In this document: one piece after another, positions 10,689-21,239 of the stretch
Layout of the letters: each line of letters starts with the position of its first letter
How positions within the stretch are numbered: position 1 is the first letter of the stretch
Assembly: GCA_024704175.1 (NCBI GenBank)
Contig: CP085629.1
Coordinates: 3,410,001-3,474,000 of the forward strand
From: Paenibacillus sp. P25
Lineage (GTDB): Bacteria; Bacillota; Bacilli; Paenibacillales; NBRC-103111
DNA: 64,000 bases
Reading direction: 5' to 3'
Position numbers and translations under genes: made by a program
The notes under the pieces: model-generated
Database searches by the model: none
What the model was told of the DNA's origin: nothing
The model's input: only the letters and a program-made list of their open reading frames with translations

Positions 10689-12301
10689 TTATTTTATCGC
10701 TTTATACCGGTTATAGGCGTCCTGGTACACCTTGACGAGCTTGTCCAGGTTCATTTCCTTCAGCTTCTTCACATAATCGTCCCACTCCTGGTCGATGCCG
10801 CCCTGCATCAGCCATTTGGCCTGCATTTTCTTGACGTAAGCGTCGATATCGGTCAAATACCGGGTGCGGGCATCGCTTTCCTCGGCGCTGAAATACAGAT
10901 TGGGGAAAATGTTTTTGTCCAAATAAGGCGCATACAGCTTGTCGAGGTCCCCCTTCTCATTGGGCTTGCCGGTGACGGCCGGCGTCTGCTTCGTCTTCGC
11001 GAAGACGGAAGTCGACCCTGGAGAAGTGGTGTGCCGGAACTCGTTGGCATTGACGCCGCTCGGCGGATCGATATAGCTGAGCGTACCGTCTCCGTTGTCC
11101 TTCATGACGGTGCCGATCGTCCCGTTCACCGCCTCCAGGCTGACCTTGGTATCGTACATGTAATCGATCCAGCGCATCGTGATTTCCGGATTTTTGTTGG
11201 CGGAAGTAATCGCGAAGGCGCCCTTGCTCAGAATGCCCGAAGGGTAGCGGTTCCAGACCTGCGAGCCGTCCGGCGCCTTCAGCGGCAGCAGCGGCACGTA
11301 GTCGGCCGCCTGCTCCGGATCCATATACGTGGATGCGGTCCATGCGACGAATGCGCCGACATTCCGGTCCTTGCTGCGCAGCTTGGAGCCGTATACCTTC
11401 TCGTCGTGAGTGAGCGACTCCTGATCGACGAGGCCTTCGGCGAACAGCTTGTTAAAATATTTCGTCGCTTCCTTATACTCCGGCTGAACCGCCGTGTAGA
11501 CGACCTGGTCACCCTTCATGATGATGTGATCCTGCTTATCCAGCGGCCCGAAGGAGCCGTACATCGAATAAATGCCGGTAATTGCGTGCACCCGGAAGGA
11601 GAAAGGCACCTCGTCCTTTTTCCCGTTGCCGTTCATATCATTGTCTTTAAACGCCTTGAGCGTCTTGTAAAATTCGTCCGGCGTCGTCGGCGCCGGCATT
11701 CCCAGCTTATCCAACCACTTTTTGTTGATAAAAAGCGCGTCCTTGGACTTCGGATACGTGTCGTCCACGGTCGGCGGCGAATAAATATGGCCGTCCGGCG
11801 CCGTCAGGTCCTTCTTGTAATCCGGGTTCTCGTCCAATATTTTCTTAAAATTCGGCGCATATTTATCGATCAGCCCTTCAAGCGGAATAAACAGGCCCTG
11901 GTAGCCGTACTTGACCACCTCGTCCGTCTCCAGAATGTAATGGCCGTAGAACGCGTCGGGCAGATCGCCGCTCGCAAACATCAGATTCTTCTTCTCCTTG
12001 AAGCCGTTGGCATCGTTCATTTGCCAGTCCACATGGACGTTCGTTTTCTCCTCCACGCTCTTGAAGAAAGGCGGCTCGCCGAACGGCTTCTGCCCCGCCA
12101 GCCCGTAGAAGCCGGCGATTTTCAAAGTCACCTTGTCCTTGACGATCGGCAGACCCGTGGGATTCAGATTCGCCGGCGCCTGAGACGGCGTCTTGGGATC
12201 CGTCTTCCCTCCCCGCCGCTGTCTCCGCTGCAGCCGCTCAGCAGAACGGCCATCGCAAGTCCGGCCGCCGTGCCGCCGTGTACCCATTTCATCTTTTTCA
12301 C
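10689..12301 (-). CDS. Sugar ABC transporter substrate-binding lipoprotein (LplA type); one frameshift
   Basis: Extracellular lipid-anchored binding protein that hands an oligosaccharide to the two permeases upstream. The GTG start (after AGGGGAA) gives the signal peptide VKKMKWVHGGTAAGLAMAVL with lipobox LLSGC. The mature part has typical family-1 SBP segments: FKEKKNLMFASGDLPDAFY, IYSPPTVDDTYPKSKDALF, NDMNGNGKKDEVPFSF. The frame breaks at a C4 run at 12211-12214 just after the lipobox; one more base joins SGGGGKTDPKTPSQ. Restored length is about 538 residues, normal for the LplA/YtcQ group. No ATPase is encoded nearby, which is usual because such systems share MsmX-type ATPases. Confidence 0.88.
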
Positions 12302-12334
12302 CGTTTGTTCCCCTATTCCATAATGAATGGCTGA

Positions 12335-13221
12335 TTACCCTTTGAGCGAACCGATCATGACGCCTTTGATGAAATATTTTTGCAGGAAAGGATACAGCAC
12401 CAGCACCGGCAGGCTCGATACGATAATGATGCCGTATTTCATCGTCTCCGCCATTTTGACGACCTCCGCCTGATTGACCAGCCCGTCCACCATGTTCTCG
12501 GACGCTTCGTTCGTAATCAGAATTTTGCGGAGAATGATCTGCAGCGGCCGCAGGGCGTCGTCCTTCAAATAAATCAAAGCCTGAAAGTAGGAATTCCAGT
12601 GCCCTACGGCGCTGAATAACACCATCACCGCGACAATCGGCAGCGAGACCGGAAGTACGATCTGCAGGAAAAAACGGGTATTGGAGCGACCGTCCATCTT
12701 CGCCGCTTCCAGAAGCTCCCCGGCACGCTCGTCTGGAAATAGGTTCTCGTGATGATGATGTTATACGCGGAAACGGCGTTCGGGAGAATCATCGCCCAGA
12801 CGGTGTTGACCAGCCCCAACTTTTTGACGAGCAGATAAGTGGGAATCAGCCCGCCGCCGAAGAACATCGTGAATACAATCAGAAACATGAACACGCCCCG
12901 ACCGGCCAGATCGGATCGCGAGAGCGCATACCCCGCGGTTAAAGTCAGCGCGACGTTGAGGCATGTGCCGAGGACGGTATACATCAGGGAATTGCGGTAC
13001 CCGAGCCAGATGCTGGGATCCGAGAAAATCCGGCGGTAGCCTTCCAGCGTGACGCCTTGGGGGTACAATGACACTTTGCCCAAATTCACCATATCCGGGT
13101 TACTGACGGAGGAAATGACGACGAAGTAAAGCGGATACAGCACGACAACGAGCAGTAAAGAAAGAACCAGGTAAGTGAAAGCGTCGAACCACTTGTCAGC
13201 TGAGGTGCGGCTGATGACCAC
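12335..13221 (-). CDS. Carbohydrate ABC transporter permease (LplC type); one frameshift
   Basis: Inner-membrane permease with six predicted membrane segments, the first at FTYLVLSLLLVVVLYPLYFV. The EAA-type coupling loop is ELLEAAKMDGRSNTRFFLQI once the missing base at the C4 run 12718-12721 is restored. The C-terminal LQKYFIKGVMIGSLKG is the normal ending of this family. It is encoded between the LplB-type permease (14-base gap) and the binding protein (33-base gap), so all three form one transporter. Restored length about 296 residues. Confidence 0.88.
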
Positions 13222-13235
13222 GGCTTACCCCTCCT

Positions 13236-14195
13236 TTACCATAAGCTGGCCTGCTTCGTCCGGCGCGCCATTTGATTCACGGCGACCAGCAGGATAAAAT
13301 TGACGACGGAGTTGAAGAGGCCGATCGCGGCCGAATAACTGAACTGGGCGTTCAATAGACCCGCTTTGTACACATAGGTTTGGATGATTTCCGAAGCGTC
13401 GATATTGAGCTGGTTCTGCATCAGATACACCTTCTCGAAGCCGACGCTCATCAAGCTCCCGACATTGAGTATGAGCAGGATCACAATCGTCGGCAGAATC
13501 GCCGGCAGATCAATGTGGCGGATTCGCTGCAGCTTCGTCGCTCCGTCCACGACCGCCGCTTCATGCAGATCCGGATTCACGCCGGATAAAGCGGCCAAAT
13601 AAATGATCGCCGACCAGCCAAGATTTTGCCAGATGCCGGAGAACACGAAGATCGTCTTGAACCAGTCCGGGCTGGCCATGAAGAAGACCGGCTGTACGCC
13701 GAGCGCAGGGAGAATTTGATTCACCAGTCCGTGCTTCGGCGACAGAAACAGGTACAGCATCCCGACCACGACAACGACCGAGATAAAATGCGGCGCATAG
13801 GTCACCGTCTGGACGATTTTCTTGAACCGTTCGCTCGTCACTTGGTTCAGCAGCAGCGCGAGCAGGATCGGCGCGGGAAAAGCTACCGCCAGCTCGTATA
13901 AGCTGATACCCAGCGTGTTCCGCAGCACGGTGACAAACTGATACGATTCGAAGAATCGCTCGAAATGCTCGAAGCCGACCCATGGACTGCCGGTGAAACC
14001 TTTGACCGCAATAAAATTTTTGAAAGCAATCTGAACGCCGTACATCGGGATGTAATGAAACACAAGGAAGTAAAGGATCGTGGGCAGCAAAAACAAATAC
14101 AGCTCGTAATTTTGCAAAATTTTATACAGCGCCGTTTTCTTCTTCCTGGCGGCATGAACGGACGAACCCGCCCGCGCCGTGATTCTTACGGACAA
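13236..14195 (-). CDS. Carbohydrate ABC transporter permease (LplB type)
   Basis: Intact 319-residue inner-membrane permease. It has an N-terminal segment LYLFLLPTILYFLVFHYIPM, the LplB-typical YGVQIAFKNF, and the coupling loop LHEAAVVDGATKLQRIRHID. It ends NQMARRTKQASLW. It is the first gene of the transport operon; the probable promoter box lies about 40 bases upstream and the membrane-anchored AraC regulator is encoded further upstream in the same direction. Confidence 0.9.
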   Translation of the reverse strand: MSVRITARAGSSVHAARKKKTALYKILQNYELYLFLLPTILYFLVFHYIPMYGVQIAFKNFIAVKGFTGSPWVGFEHFERFFESYQFVTVLRNTLGISLYELAVAFPAPILLALLLNQVTSERFKKIVQTVTYAPHFISVVVVVGMLYLFLSPKHGLVNQILPALGVQPVFFMASPDWFKTIFVFSGIWQNLGWSAIIYLAALSGVNPDLHEAAVVDGATKLQRIRHIDLPAILPTIVILLILNVGSLMSVGFEKVYLMQNQLNIDASEIIQTYVYKAGLLNAQFSYSAAIGLFNSVVNFILLVAVNQMARRTKQASLW

Positions 14196-14233
14196 TGACC
14201 CAGCCCCCTCCCGGTTGTTCGAATGCTTGCTAT

Positions 14234-14243
14234 TTCATTGTAG
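14234..14243 (-). promoter_or_regulatory. CTACAATGAA box, probable -10 region
   Basis: CTACAATGAA on the minus strand lies 39 bases before the LplB-type gene. The identical 10-mer precedes two other sugar-binding-protein operons (34583-34592 and 54506-54515). TACAAT is an acceptable -10; I see no good -35 at 17 bases, which fits promoters needing an AraC-type activator. Confidence 0.5.
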
Positions 14244-14364
14244 AAAAACCTCACGGCGGCTGTATATATGCGCTTTCCATTCGGATATGCGGGAAATGAC
14301 GCGGGCGCTCAGGAACGGATTTTCCCCGCTAGGGACGTCGTTATGTCCCGGGAAATAAGCCGTG

Positions 14365-14490
14365 AAAAAACCGCCCGGATGCCCGGACGGTTCGTCAATG
14401 TGCTGACCCTACGTTTGTGTGCAGGAAGAATGGATATAGGCTTCCAACCCTTTTCCAACCTTTTCCGCCTCATCCCCATTCCTTCCTAGT
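14365..14490 (-). ncRNA. Intergenic element, copy 1 (shared 3' part plus terminator)
   Basis: On the minus strand it ends with CCGTCCGG/CCGGGCGG (14371-14390) and a T6 run, a good intrinsic terminator. The preceding CACACAAACGTAGGGTCAGC matches the element at 34671-34883 (GCGCAAAACGTATGAGTCAGC). The 5' half is shorter and poorly matched. It begins right at the stop of the AraC gene and ends about 170 bases before the permease gene, so it may be a 3' UTR or a small RNA. Confidence 0.45.
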
Positions 14491-14498
14491 CCATACGC

Positions 14499-16778
14499 TC
14501 ACCCCGTCTCTTTGGCCTCCGTCTGCTGCTTCCGCAGCATCTTCCTGTATTCGCCCGGCGTCAGCCCGACCTCCGACTTAAACTTGCGGATGAAGCTGGA
14601 CGCATCGAAATACCCGATCTGCTGCACGATGTCCTTCACGGGGCTATTGCTGTCTCTCAGCGACCGCTTGGCGTTGTTGAGGCGGAGCGAGTGCATATAA
14701 TCGGAAATCGTAAGCCCGGTATGCTCCTTGAAAAAGCGGCTCACATAGGAGGCCGACAGTGAAAAATGATCCGCCATCGTCTGGACGGAAAAATGGCAGT
14801 CACCGATATGCTCGCGCAAATAGCCGGTCATCGCCTCCGCCAACGACTCAGCCGGGTCTTCCTTATGAGACTCCATCGCTTGGCAGACGTCGATGCACGC
14901 TTTGGACACGAGCTCAACCAGTTCTTCCACAGTATGGAACCGCATCAGCGTCATCACATCGGGGAGCCGCTCCGTAATGCCCGGGAATTCGCTCTTCATC
15001 TCCTCCATCGTCTTCAGCACCGTATGAAGAATATCGAAGCAGAGGCGACGGGCCACGAACAGCGTGGTTCCGCCTTTTTGAATCGTATGGGCGAAATGCG
15101 CGAGCGTATCAGCGATCTGCTGCGTCTTTCCCTCACGGAACCAGTAGCTCAAATTTTCCATATTGTGGTTGGAATCGTACAGAGCGGATGCGTGATCCGG
15201 CGCTACCTCGCGGAACGGGATGATGCGGCCGGTTCCCTTGATCAGTTTATAATCGACCGCCGTGGATGCCTCAATGAAGGACAAGCCAATCTTTTTCAAT
15301 TCCCGGTGCAGCTGTCCAACGCCGCAGGTGAGCTTAATACCGCATTCACGGTATACGCCGCCGTGCCATTCCTCCAGCCAAACGCTCAGCTCCTCCTCCG
15401 TGAAATTCGTGGACAAGAGGAAAATCATCCGGTCGTTCTCAATCGATTCCTTGCCGTACACCGTAATGCCGTCTTTTGAACGTCCGGCGGCCGCCTCCGT
15501 AACCAAACGCTTCGTTTCCTGATCCGTACCGGCGCCTTCCGCGACAAATACGGCGTAGGCGGGATATCCGAACTCAAAGCCGATCTCCCGCCCCCTCTCG
15601 CTCAGCTGCCCGGGCGTCTCCACTTCCCCTTTCAGCAGACTTAACAGCAAATGCTCCTGCAGGGCGGAACGGTTATGCTCCCACTTCTCGCCGAGCTCAC
15701 GGTTGGACAGCATCATGCGGTCGATCAGGGTTCGCACCGCCTCCAGCTCGTTCCGCATAGAAAGCGTTTTCCCCAAATGGTGCTCCGCGAGCTGTGCCAG
15801 CTTCTTGATGGGTTGGTAGTTGTACCGCAGCACAAGGTAGATGACCGCACTGCCGAGAATCAGGATGAAAAATAAAGTGCGCATCCACCGGGATACCACC
15901 GTATCGATCGGCTTCATCACGTCGGAAACCGGCGTCACCTGGACATAAGTCCATCCGGTCTGCTCTGATTTCAGCCGTGAAACAAAATAGTTGTCTCCCG
16001 CAAGCTTCGTGATGGAGAACATCCCGCCGGCCGCATCCAGCAGTGGGATCAATTCCTCCTCCCGGATAGGGGATGCGCCTTTGTAAGAGGTGACCGCGCG
16101 TTTCCGCTCATCGAAAATAACAAGGCTTCCCGTCCGCGCAATTTCGTCGGGTTTTAAGAAGGAAAGCATCGAGCTTTCTTTAATCAGAAACATAACGGTA
16201 CCGTAAGGATGGAGACTGCCTGTCGGAACCGGCAGCAGATAGCTGACGAAACGCTCCCCGACGTCCCCATGAACGTAACCTCTTCCGCAGGGCGGAGCAC
16301 CGGCTTCGCAATCGAATTCAGATCCCGCCGGAACTCGGGCTCCGGCCAACCCGGGTAGCGGTAAATGTCGTTAATGAAGGTGGGAATCCGGTAAGTGCTG
16401 ACGGAGGAATAAAGCAGCGACTCTCCGCGGACATAGAACAGAACCTCGTGAAGAAAGTCGTTGGATACCTTGTAATCGAGCAAGGGCTTGGTCAGGTACG
16501 CACTGTAGAAGTCTTTGGATACCGCATAAGGGGTCAGGTCGGGGTTCGCGGAAATCCGGGCGGCGATTTTATTCATTTCAATGATCTTCGTATCGACGGA
16601 TTCGCTCAGCTGGCTAAGCATTTCCTGGTTGGTCTTTTTCGACATAGTGGCTCACGGTCTGCTTCAGCCGCTGCGAGCCGTTGTAACCCAGCGACCCTAC
16701 CGGGACAAGCAGAACGACGAAATAAGAAAGAAGATACTTGCAGAAGACCGGCGCTTTGAAGAAGGTTGCTTTAGTCAT
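14499..16778 (-). CDS. Membrane-anchored AraC-family regulator with sensor domain (YesN-like); two frameshifts
   Basis: A one-component regulator of about 760 residues, typical of Paenibacillus sugar loci. It senses a ligand outside the cell and activates the adjacent transporter genes. A first membrane segment (YLLSYFVVLLVPVGSLGY) and a second (LFFILILGSAVIYLVLRY, ~300) flank a Cache-like domain. The C-terminal pair of HTH motifs includes FSVQTMADHFSLSASYVSR and VKDIVQQIGYFDASSFIRKF. The ATG follows GGGAGCCT. The frame breaks at a C4 run (16255-16258, one base missing) and at a T5 run (16636-16640, one extra base). It precedes the LplB operon on the same strand and probably controls it. Confidence 0.86.
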
Positions 16779-16864
16779 AGGCTCCCTTTTCATCCCATCG
16801 AAATGATAATTCCATCTTACCAAACGGCCTTAAGAATTGTATAGGCTTTCATGAATGTATTTTT

Positions 16865-16897
16865 AGTAAAAAGGAAAAAAACGGAGGCCGTCAGGCC
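16865..16897 (-). terminator. Rho-independent terminator of the dihydropyrimidinase operon
   Basis: Minus strand: CGGGGGCC TGAC GGCCTCCG (one bulge) then TTTTTTTCC, overlapping the stop of the small 16891 gene. It closes the operon that begins at 22517. Confidence 0.75.
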
Positions 16898-17100
16898 CCC
16901 GGTGAACCGCCGATCATAAGGCTAACCGCATATTTCCGCGCATCGGCGGTGAACAGACGCAGCTCCGCCTGCTCCGACTCCTTCTTGAACCGAAGCCTGG
17001 CTCCGTCCAAATCCTCGAAGATCGCGGCCATAATGAATCCTTGTTCGAGGTAAGCGTCGACCGCCTGCTTCTCTTTGCTGAACTCGGCGAAAGCGGACAT
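16891..17100 (-). CDS. Small unknown protein coupled to dihydropyrimidinase
   Basis: A 69-residue predicted soluble, charged protein that I do not recognise. Its ATG overlaps the dihydropyrimidinase stop by one base (TGATG), which indicates translational coupling, and a terminator follows at once. Visible segments are KEKQAVDAYLEQGFIMAAIF (helical) and LRFKKESEQAELRLFTADAR (strand-like). Its place as last gene of the pyrimidine operon suggests a minor role there, perhaps regulatory, but nothing in the sequence shows a reaction. Confidence 0.6.
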   Translation of the reverse strand: MSAFAEFSKEKQAVDAYLEQGFIMAAIFEDLDGARLRFKKESEQAELRLFTADARKYAVSLMIGGSPGA

Positions 17101-18525
17101 CAGGATACGCCTCCGATCGTGATTTCCTTAGCCGGTCGCTTCTCCGGATGGCCGAACCGTTTGCGGTGCAAATACTGCCCGTAACCCGGCGTTCCGACGA
17201 ATTCCTTATCGCGGATGACAAACTCCCCGCGCACCAGCACCGAAACCGGTTCCCCGGACACCTGCGACCCTTCGAAGGCGTTATAGTCCACGTTCATATG
17301 GTGGGTCTCCGCCGAAATCGTCCGCTGGGCATGCGGGTCGAAGATCACAATGTCCGCGTCGCCGCCGATGGCAATCGTGCCTTTTGCGGGAACAGCCCGA
17401 ACAGCTTGGCGCTAGCCGTGGAGATGATATCGACAAACTTGTTCAGCGAGATTCGCCCTTTGCTCACCCCTCCGAATACAGCACGCTGAACCGGTCCTCG
17501 ATCATCGGGCCGCCGTTCGGAATCTTGGAGAAGTCGGTCAGCCCCAGCTCTTTTTGTCCTTTAAAATCAAACGAGCATTGGTCCGAGCCGACCGTCTGCA
17601 GCTGGCCGTTCCAGAGCGCATCCCACAATACGTCCTGATTCCATTTCTCCCTTAGAGGCGGCGACCAGACGTATTTGGCCCCTTCGAAGCCCGGCTTTTC
17701 CAGATAAGATTGATCCAGCAGCAAATATTGGGGGCACGTTTCGCCGAAAACGCGCAAGCCTTTTCGCCGCGCCTCCGCAATTTTCTCCACGGCTTCGGCG
17801 CAGGTGACATGAACGACGTACAGCTGGGAGTCGGCGAGCTCCGTAAGGTTCGCCGCCCGGCCCGTCGCTTCGCCTTCCAATACCGGAGGCCGGGTCAGCG
17901 CATGATAGATCGGCTCAGTATGCCCTTCCGCCAAGGCCTGCTCGATCAAATAAGCGATCACGTCGCCGTTCTCGGCATGAACCATGACGAGCGCACCCTG
18001 CTCCTTCGCCAGCAGCAGCGTCTTGAACAGCGTGCCGTCGTCCGCCTGTAAGACATTCTTATAAGCCATGAACACCTTCAGGGAGGTAATGCCCTCCTCC
18101 TCGATAATCTGCGGCGGCTCGAACAGGACATCGTCGTTCACCTCGCCGATCATCAGGTGAAAGCCGTAGTCGATCACGGCCTTTTCCTTGGCTTTGTTGT
18201 GCCACGTCTCCACCGCCTTGCTGAGCGGCTCGCTCTTATTCGTCAGGCAAAAGTCGATGATGGTCGTTGTTCCACCGAAGGCCGCGGCGATCGTGCCGGT
18301 TTCGAAATCGTCCTTCGTCACCGTTCCGCCGAAGGGCATATCGAGATGCGTATGCGGATCGACGCCGCCCGGGAAGACATAGCAGCCTGCGGCATCGACG
18401 ATCTCAGCACCCTGGGCATCCAGATCGACGCCGATCATGACAATGACTCCGTCTTCGATCAGAATGTCGCCGAAGTACGTGTCCGACGCCGTAACAATCG
18501 TCCCGTTCTTAATGAGCTTTTTCAT
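17100..18525 (-). CDS. hydA: Dihydropyrimidinase (D-hydantoinase family); two frameshifts
   Basis: Opens the ring of dihydrouracil or dihydrothymine to the N-carbamoyl-beta-amino acid, the second step of reductive pyrimidine breakdown, in the cytoplasm. The restored protein has about 475 residues, the normal length. Metal-centre residues are visible: VDPHTHLDM (~60), the carboxylated Lys in SLKVFMAYK (~150), MVHAENGD (~183), VVHVTCAEA (~240) and Asp in TVGSDQCSFD (~315). The frame breaks near 17467 (C4, one base missing) and 17384 (one G missing). It follows preA with only 2 bases between genes and overlaps the small gene after it. Confidence 0.93.
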
Positions 18526-18527
18526 CG

Positions 18528-19817
18528 CTATACAACCTCCATTTCGGCGGAATTCGCATTCAGGGCGGCAATCGCCTTCTGCCTTTCGTTCCAGCTCATC
18601 GGCGGCCCATCGCCGGGTACCTCCACCATTTCGATGGCGCCGTCAACCGGGCACACGATGGAGCACAGATTGCAGCCGACGCAGTCCTCCTCCCGGACCT
18701 TCAGAACCGGCTTCCCTTCCTCATTCGTCAGCCTGTCGATGCATTGGTGCGACGTATCCTCGCAGGCAATATGGCACTTGTTGCAGTTGATGCAAGTATC
18801 CGCATCAATCCGGGCCACCACCTTGTAATTCAGGTCCAGATCGCCCCAGCTCGAATAGTTACTGACCGTTTGGCCGACCAAATCCGTCACGGATACGAGC
18901 CCTTTATCCTCCAAATAATGGTTCAGCCCGTCGATCATCTCTTCCACGATGCGGAAGCCATGATGCATGGCCGCCGTGCAGATCTGCACGCCGGAGGCGC
19001 CCATCAGCATGAACTCGACGGCGTCCTGCCAGCCGGAAATGCCGCCGATCCCGGAGATCGGCACGCCAACCTGCGGATCTCTCGCACATTCCGCCACCAT
19101 ATTCAGGGCGATCGGCTTGACGGCCGGTCCGCAGTAGCCGCCGTGGGCCCCTTTTCCCCGGACATGAGGAATGGTGTTCCACGTATGAATGTCCACACCG
19201 GCCAAGCTGTTGATCGTATTGATCAGGCTGATCGCATCCGCCCCGCCTTGGACGGCATGCCGCGCCGTAACGGTGATATCCGTAATATTGGGCGTCAGCT
19301 TCACGATGACGGGGGTCTCCGCCACCTCCTTCACCCACATTGTCTGCGCTTCGACCAGATCGGGCCGCTGCCCGGAAGCGGCCCCCATCCCCCGTTCCGC
19401 CATGCCGTGGGGACAGCCGAAGTTCAGCTCCAGCCCGTCGACGCCGACCGCTTCGACCCGTTTGACGATTTCGTGCCATTTTTCCCGCTTCGGCTCAACC
19501 ATGAGGGATACCACCAATGCATGCTTAGGGAATCTTTTCTTCGTTTCGTAAATTTCCTTCAGGTTCACTTCCAGCGGACGGTCCGTAATGAGCTCGATGT
19601 TGTTGAAGCCGGCGACCCGTCGCCCCCCGAAATGAACGGCGGCAAAGCGCGAGGACGTATTGATGATCGGCTCGCCGAGCGTCTTCCAAACCGCTCCGCC
19701 CCAGCCCGCTTCAAAAGCCCGCTGCACCTGGTAGCCGGTATTCGTCGGAGGTGCGGACGCCAGCCAGAACGGATTGGGCGATTCGATGCCCGCCAAGTTG
19801 ATACGCAAATCTGCCAT
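18528..19817 (-). CDS. preA: NAD-dependent dihydropyrimidine dehydrogenase, catalytic subunit PreA
   Basis: Reduces uracil and thymine to the dihydro forms with electrons from PreT. An FMN-binding dihydroorotate dehydrogenase-like barrel (residues ~1-310) is followed by two 4Fe-4S motifs: CINCNKCHIAC (~345) and CVGCNLCSIVCP (~380). The substrate loop is NFGCPHGMAERGMGAASGQ; by eye Ser occupies the place of the catalytic Cys of mammalian dihydropyrimidine dehydrogenase. The frame is intact. I prefer the ATG at 19817 because the other ATG at 19826 touches the GGGAGAGG ribosome binding site. Confidence 0.93.
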   Translation of the reverse strand: MADLRINLAGIESPNPFWLASAPPTNTGYQVQRAFEAGWGGAVWKTLGEPIINTSSRFAAVHFGGRRVAGFNNIELITDRPLEVNLKEIYETKKRFPKHALVVSLMVEPKREKWHEIVKRVEAVGVDGLELNFGCPHGMAERGMGAASGQRPDLVEAQTMWVKEVAETPVIVKLTPNITDITVTARHAVQGGADAISLINTINSLAGVDIHTWNTIPHVRGKGAHGGYCGPAVKPIALNMVAECARDPQVGVPISGIGGISGWQDAVEFMLMGASGVQICTAAMHHGFRIVEEMIDGLNHYLEDKGLVSVTDLVGQTVSNYSSWGDLDLNYKVVARIDADTCINCNKCHIACEDTSHQCIDRLTNEEGKPVLKVREEDCVGCNLCSIVCPVDGAIEMVEVPGDGPPMSWNERQKAIAALNANSAEMEVV

Positions 19818-19841
19818 CTGTACCATCCTCTCCCGTGCAAA

Positions 19842-21219
19842 TTAAACGGCCTCAGAATCCGTCTGCAGGGCGAAACGCCGGCTGATCGCCTGCGCAGCCC
19901 GTTTGCCCTGCTCCGCGCGGAAACGACCATCGCTTCTCCCTGCCCCGCTCCGAACACGATATCTCCGGCGGCATACACCTTCGGATGGGAGGTTCTCCGT
20001 GTAGTCTCGTCAATAACAACCACCCCGCCGTCATGCTGCAATCCGAACTGTTCGATCAAGGGCGTTAGCCGCCTCTGCCCGACCGCAAGCACCACAGCAT
20101 CCACCGGCAGGAGGAACTCGGAGCCTTCTACCGGTGTCGGAACCGGCCTGCCGTCCTTGCCCGTCTCCACGGTCAGCTCCATCCGGACACATTCCAGCTG
20201 TGTAACATGTCCCGAGCTGTCGCCGAGGATGCGCTTCGGCGCCGTCAGCCAGCGAAATTCGACGCCCTCCTGCTTGGCGAATTCGTATTCAAAATCGTAG
20301 GCCGTCATCTCGTCCCTCGTCCGCCGGTAGATCATCTTGACGTTCTCCGCGCCCAGCCGGACGGAACAGGTCGCTGCGTCGATCGCCGTGTTTCCGGCTC
20401 CGATTACGGCAACACGGGTGCCTTCCAAAGGAACGGTCCGGCCCGCTTTCGTGCGCTCGATCAATTGAATCGCATCGTAAACGCCTTGTAAATTCTCCCC
20501 TCTATGCCAAGGGAGGGCACATAACCCATGCCGGCCGCAAGCACGACGGCGTCATACTCCTTCAGGATCCGCTCCGCCGGTATGTCTCTGCCAACGGCGA
20601 CGCCGGTGCGGATCTCGACGCCGAGCTTCTCTACCTGCTCCACTTCCCAGAGCGCAACCGCCTGCGGCGACCGGAACGATACGATGCCGTGAGTATCGAG
20701 TCCGCCGGCCAGCGGCTTCGCCTCATAGACGACGACCGAGAACCCGTCTCTCGCGAGCTCCCTTGCCGCCGACAGCCCGGCAGGTCCGCCCCCGACGACG
20801 GCCACCTTCCGTCCGTTCGGCACTCCCGGGGCAAACAGCCGCCGCCCGCCGCGGATCGCATCATCCGTGGCATATCGCTGCAGCAGGCCGATTGCGATAG
20901 GCTTCGATGCGCCGTTCAGCACGCAGGCGCCTTCGCACAGCACCTCCGTCGGGCAGACGCGGGAGCAACTGGCGCCGACCGGATTGGACTCCATGATGGT
21001 CAGAGCCGCTCCCTTCAGGTTGTCCGTGGCGATCCTTTTGATGAAGGAAGGCACATTAATCCCGGTCGGGCAGGCCTTGATACAAGGCGCATCATAGCAG
21101 TATAGACACCGGTTCGCTTCCTCCATCGCCGCTTTCCGGGATAGACCCGGTTCCGCTTCCGAAAAACGGCTTAAAACCTGTTCGGGCGAGAGCCTGCCCG
21201 GCGTCGCTGCGTTGTCCAT
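19842..21219 (-). CDS. preT: Dihydropyrimidine dehydrogenase, NAD(P)H-dependent flavin subunit PreT; two frameshifts
   Basis: Electron-input partner of PreA, related to the glutamate synthase small chain. An N-terminal cysteine-rich domain has NRCLYCYDAPCIKACP and CSRVCPTEVLCEGAC. FAD- and NAD(P)-binding folds follow (KVAVVGGGPAGLSAA, TRVAVIGAGNTAIDAA) and the closing motif KVYAAGDIVFGAGQG. The frame breaks at a C4 run (20497-20500) and near 19920; restoring them gives an end at RFALQTDSEAV and about 459 residues. The ATG at 21219 has GGGAGG nine bases upstream. It lies 20 bases after the preceding amidohydrolase and 24 bases before preA. Confidence 0.92.
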
Positions 21220-21239
21220 TCCTTCATCCCTCCCATGAT

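Noticed and set aside
18744..20300. Long 518-codon frame on the plus strand over preA/preT
   Set aside because: It is a high-GC shadow of two well-recognised genes with no start site or homology of its own.
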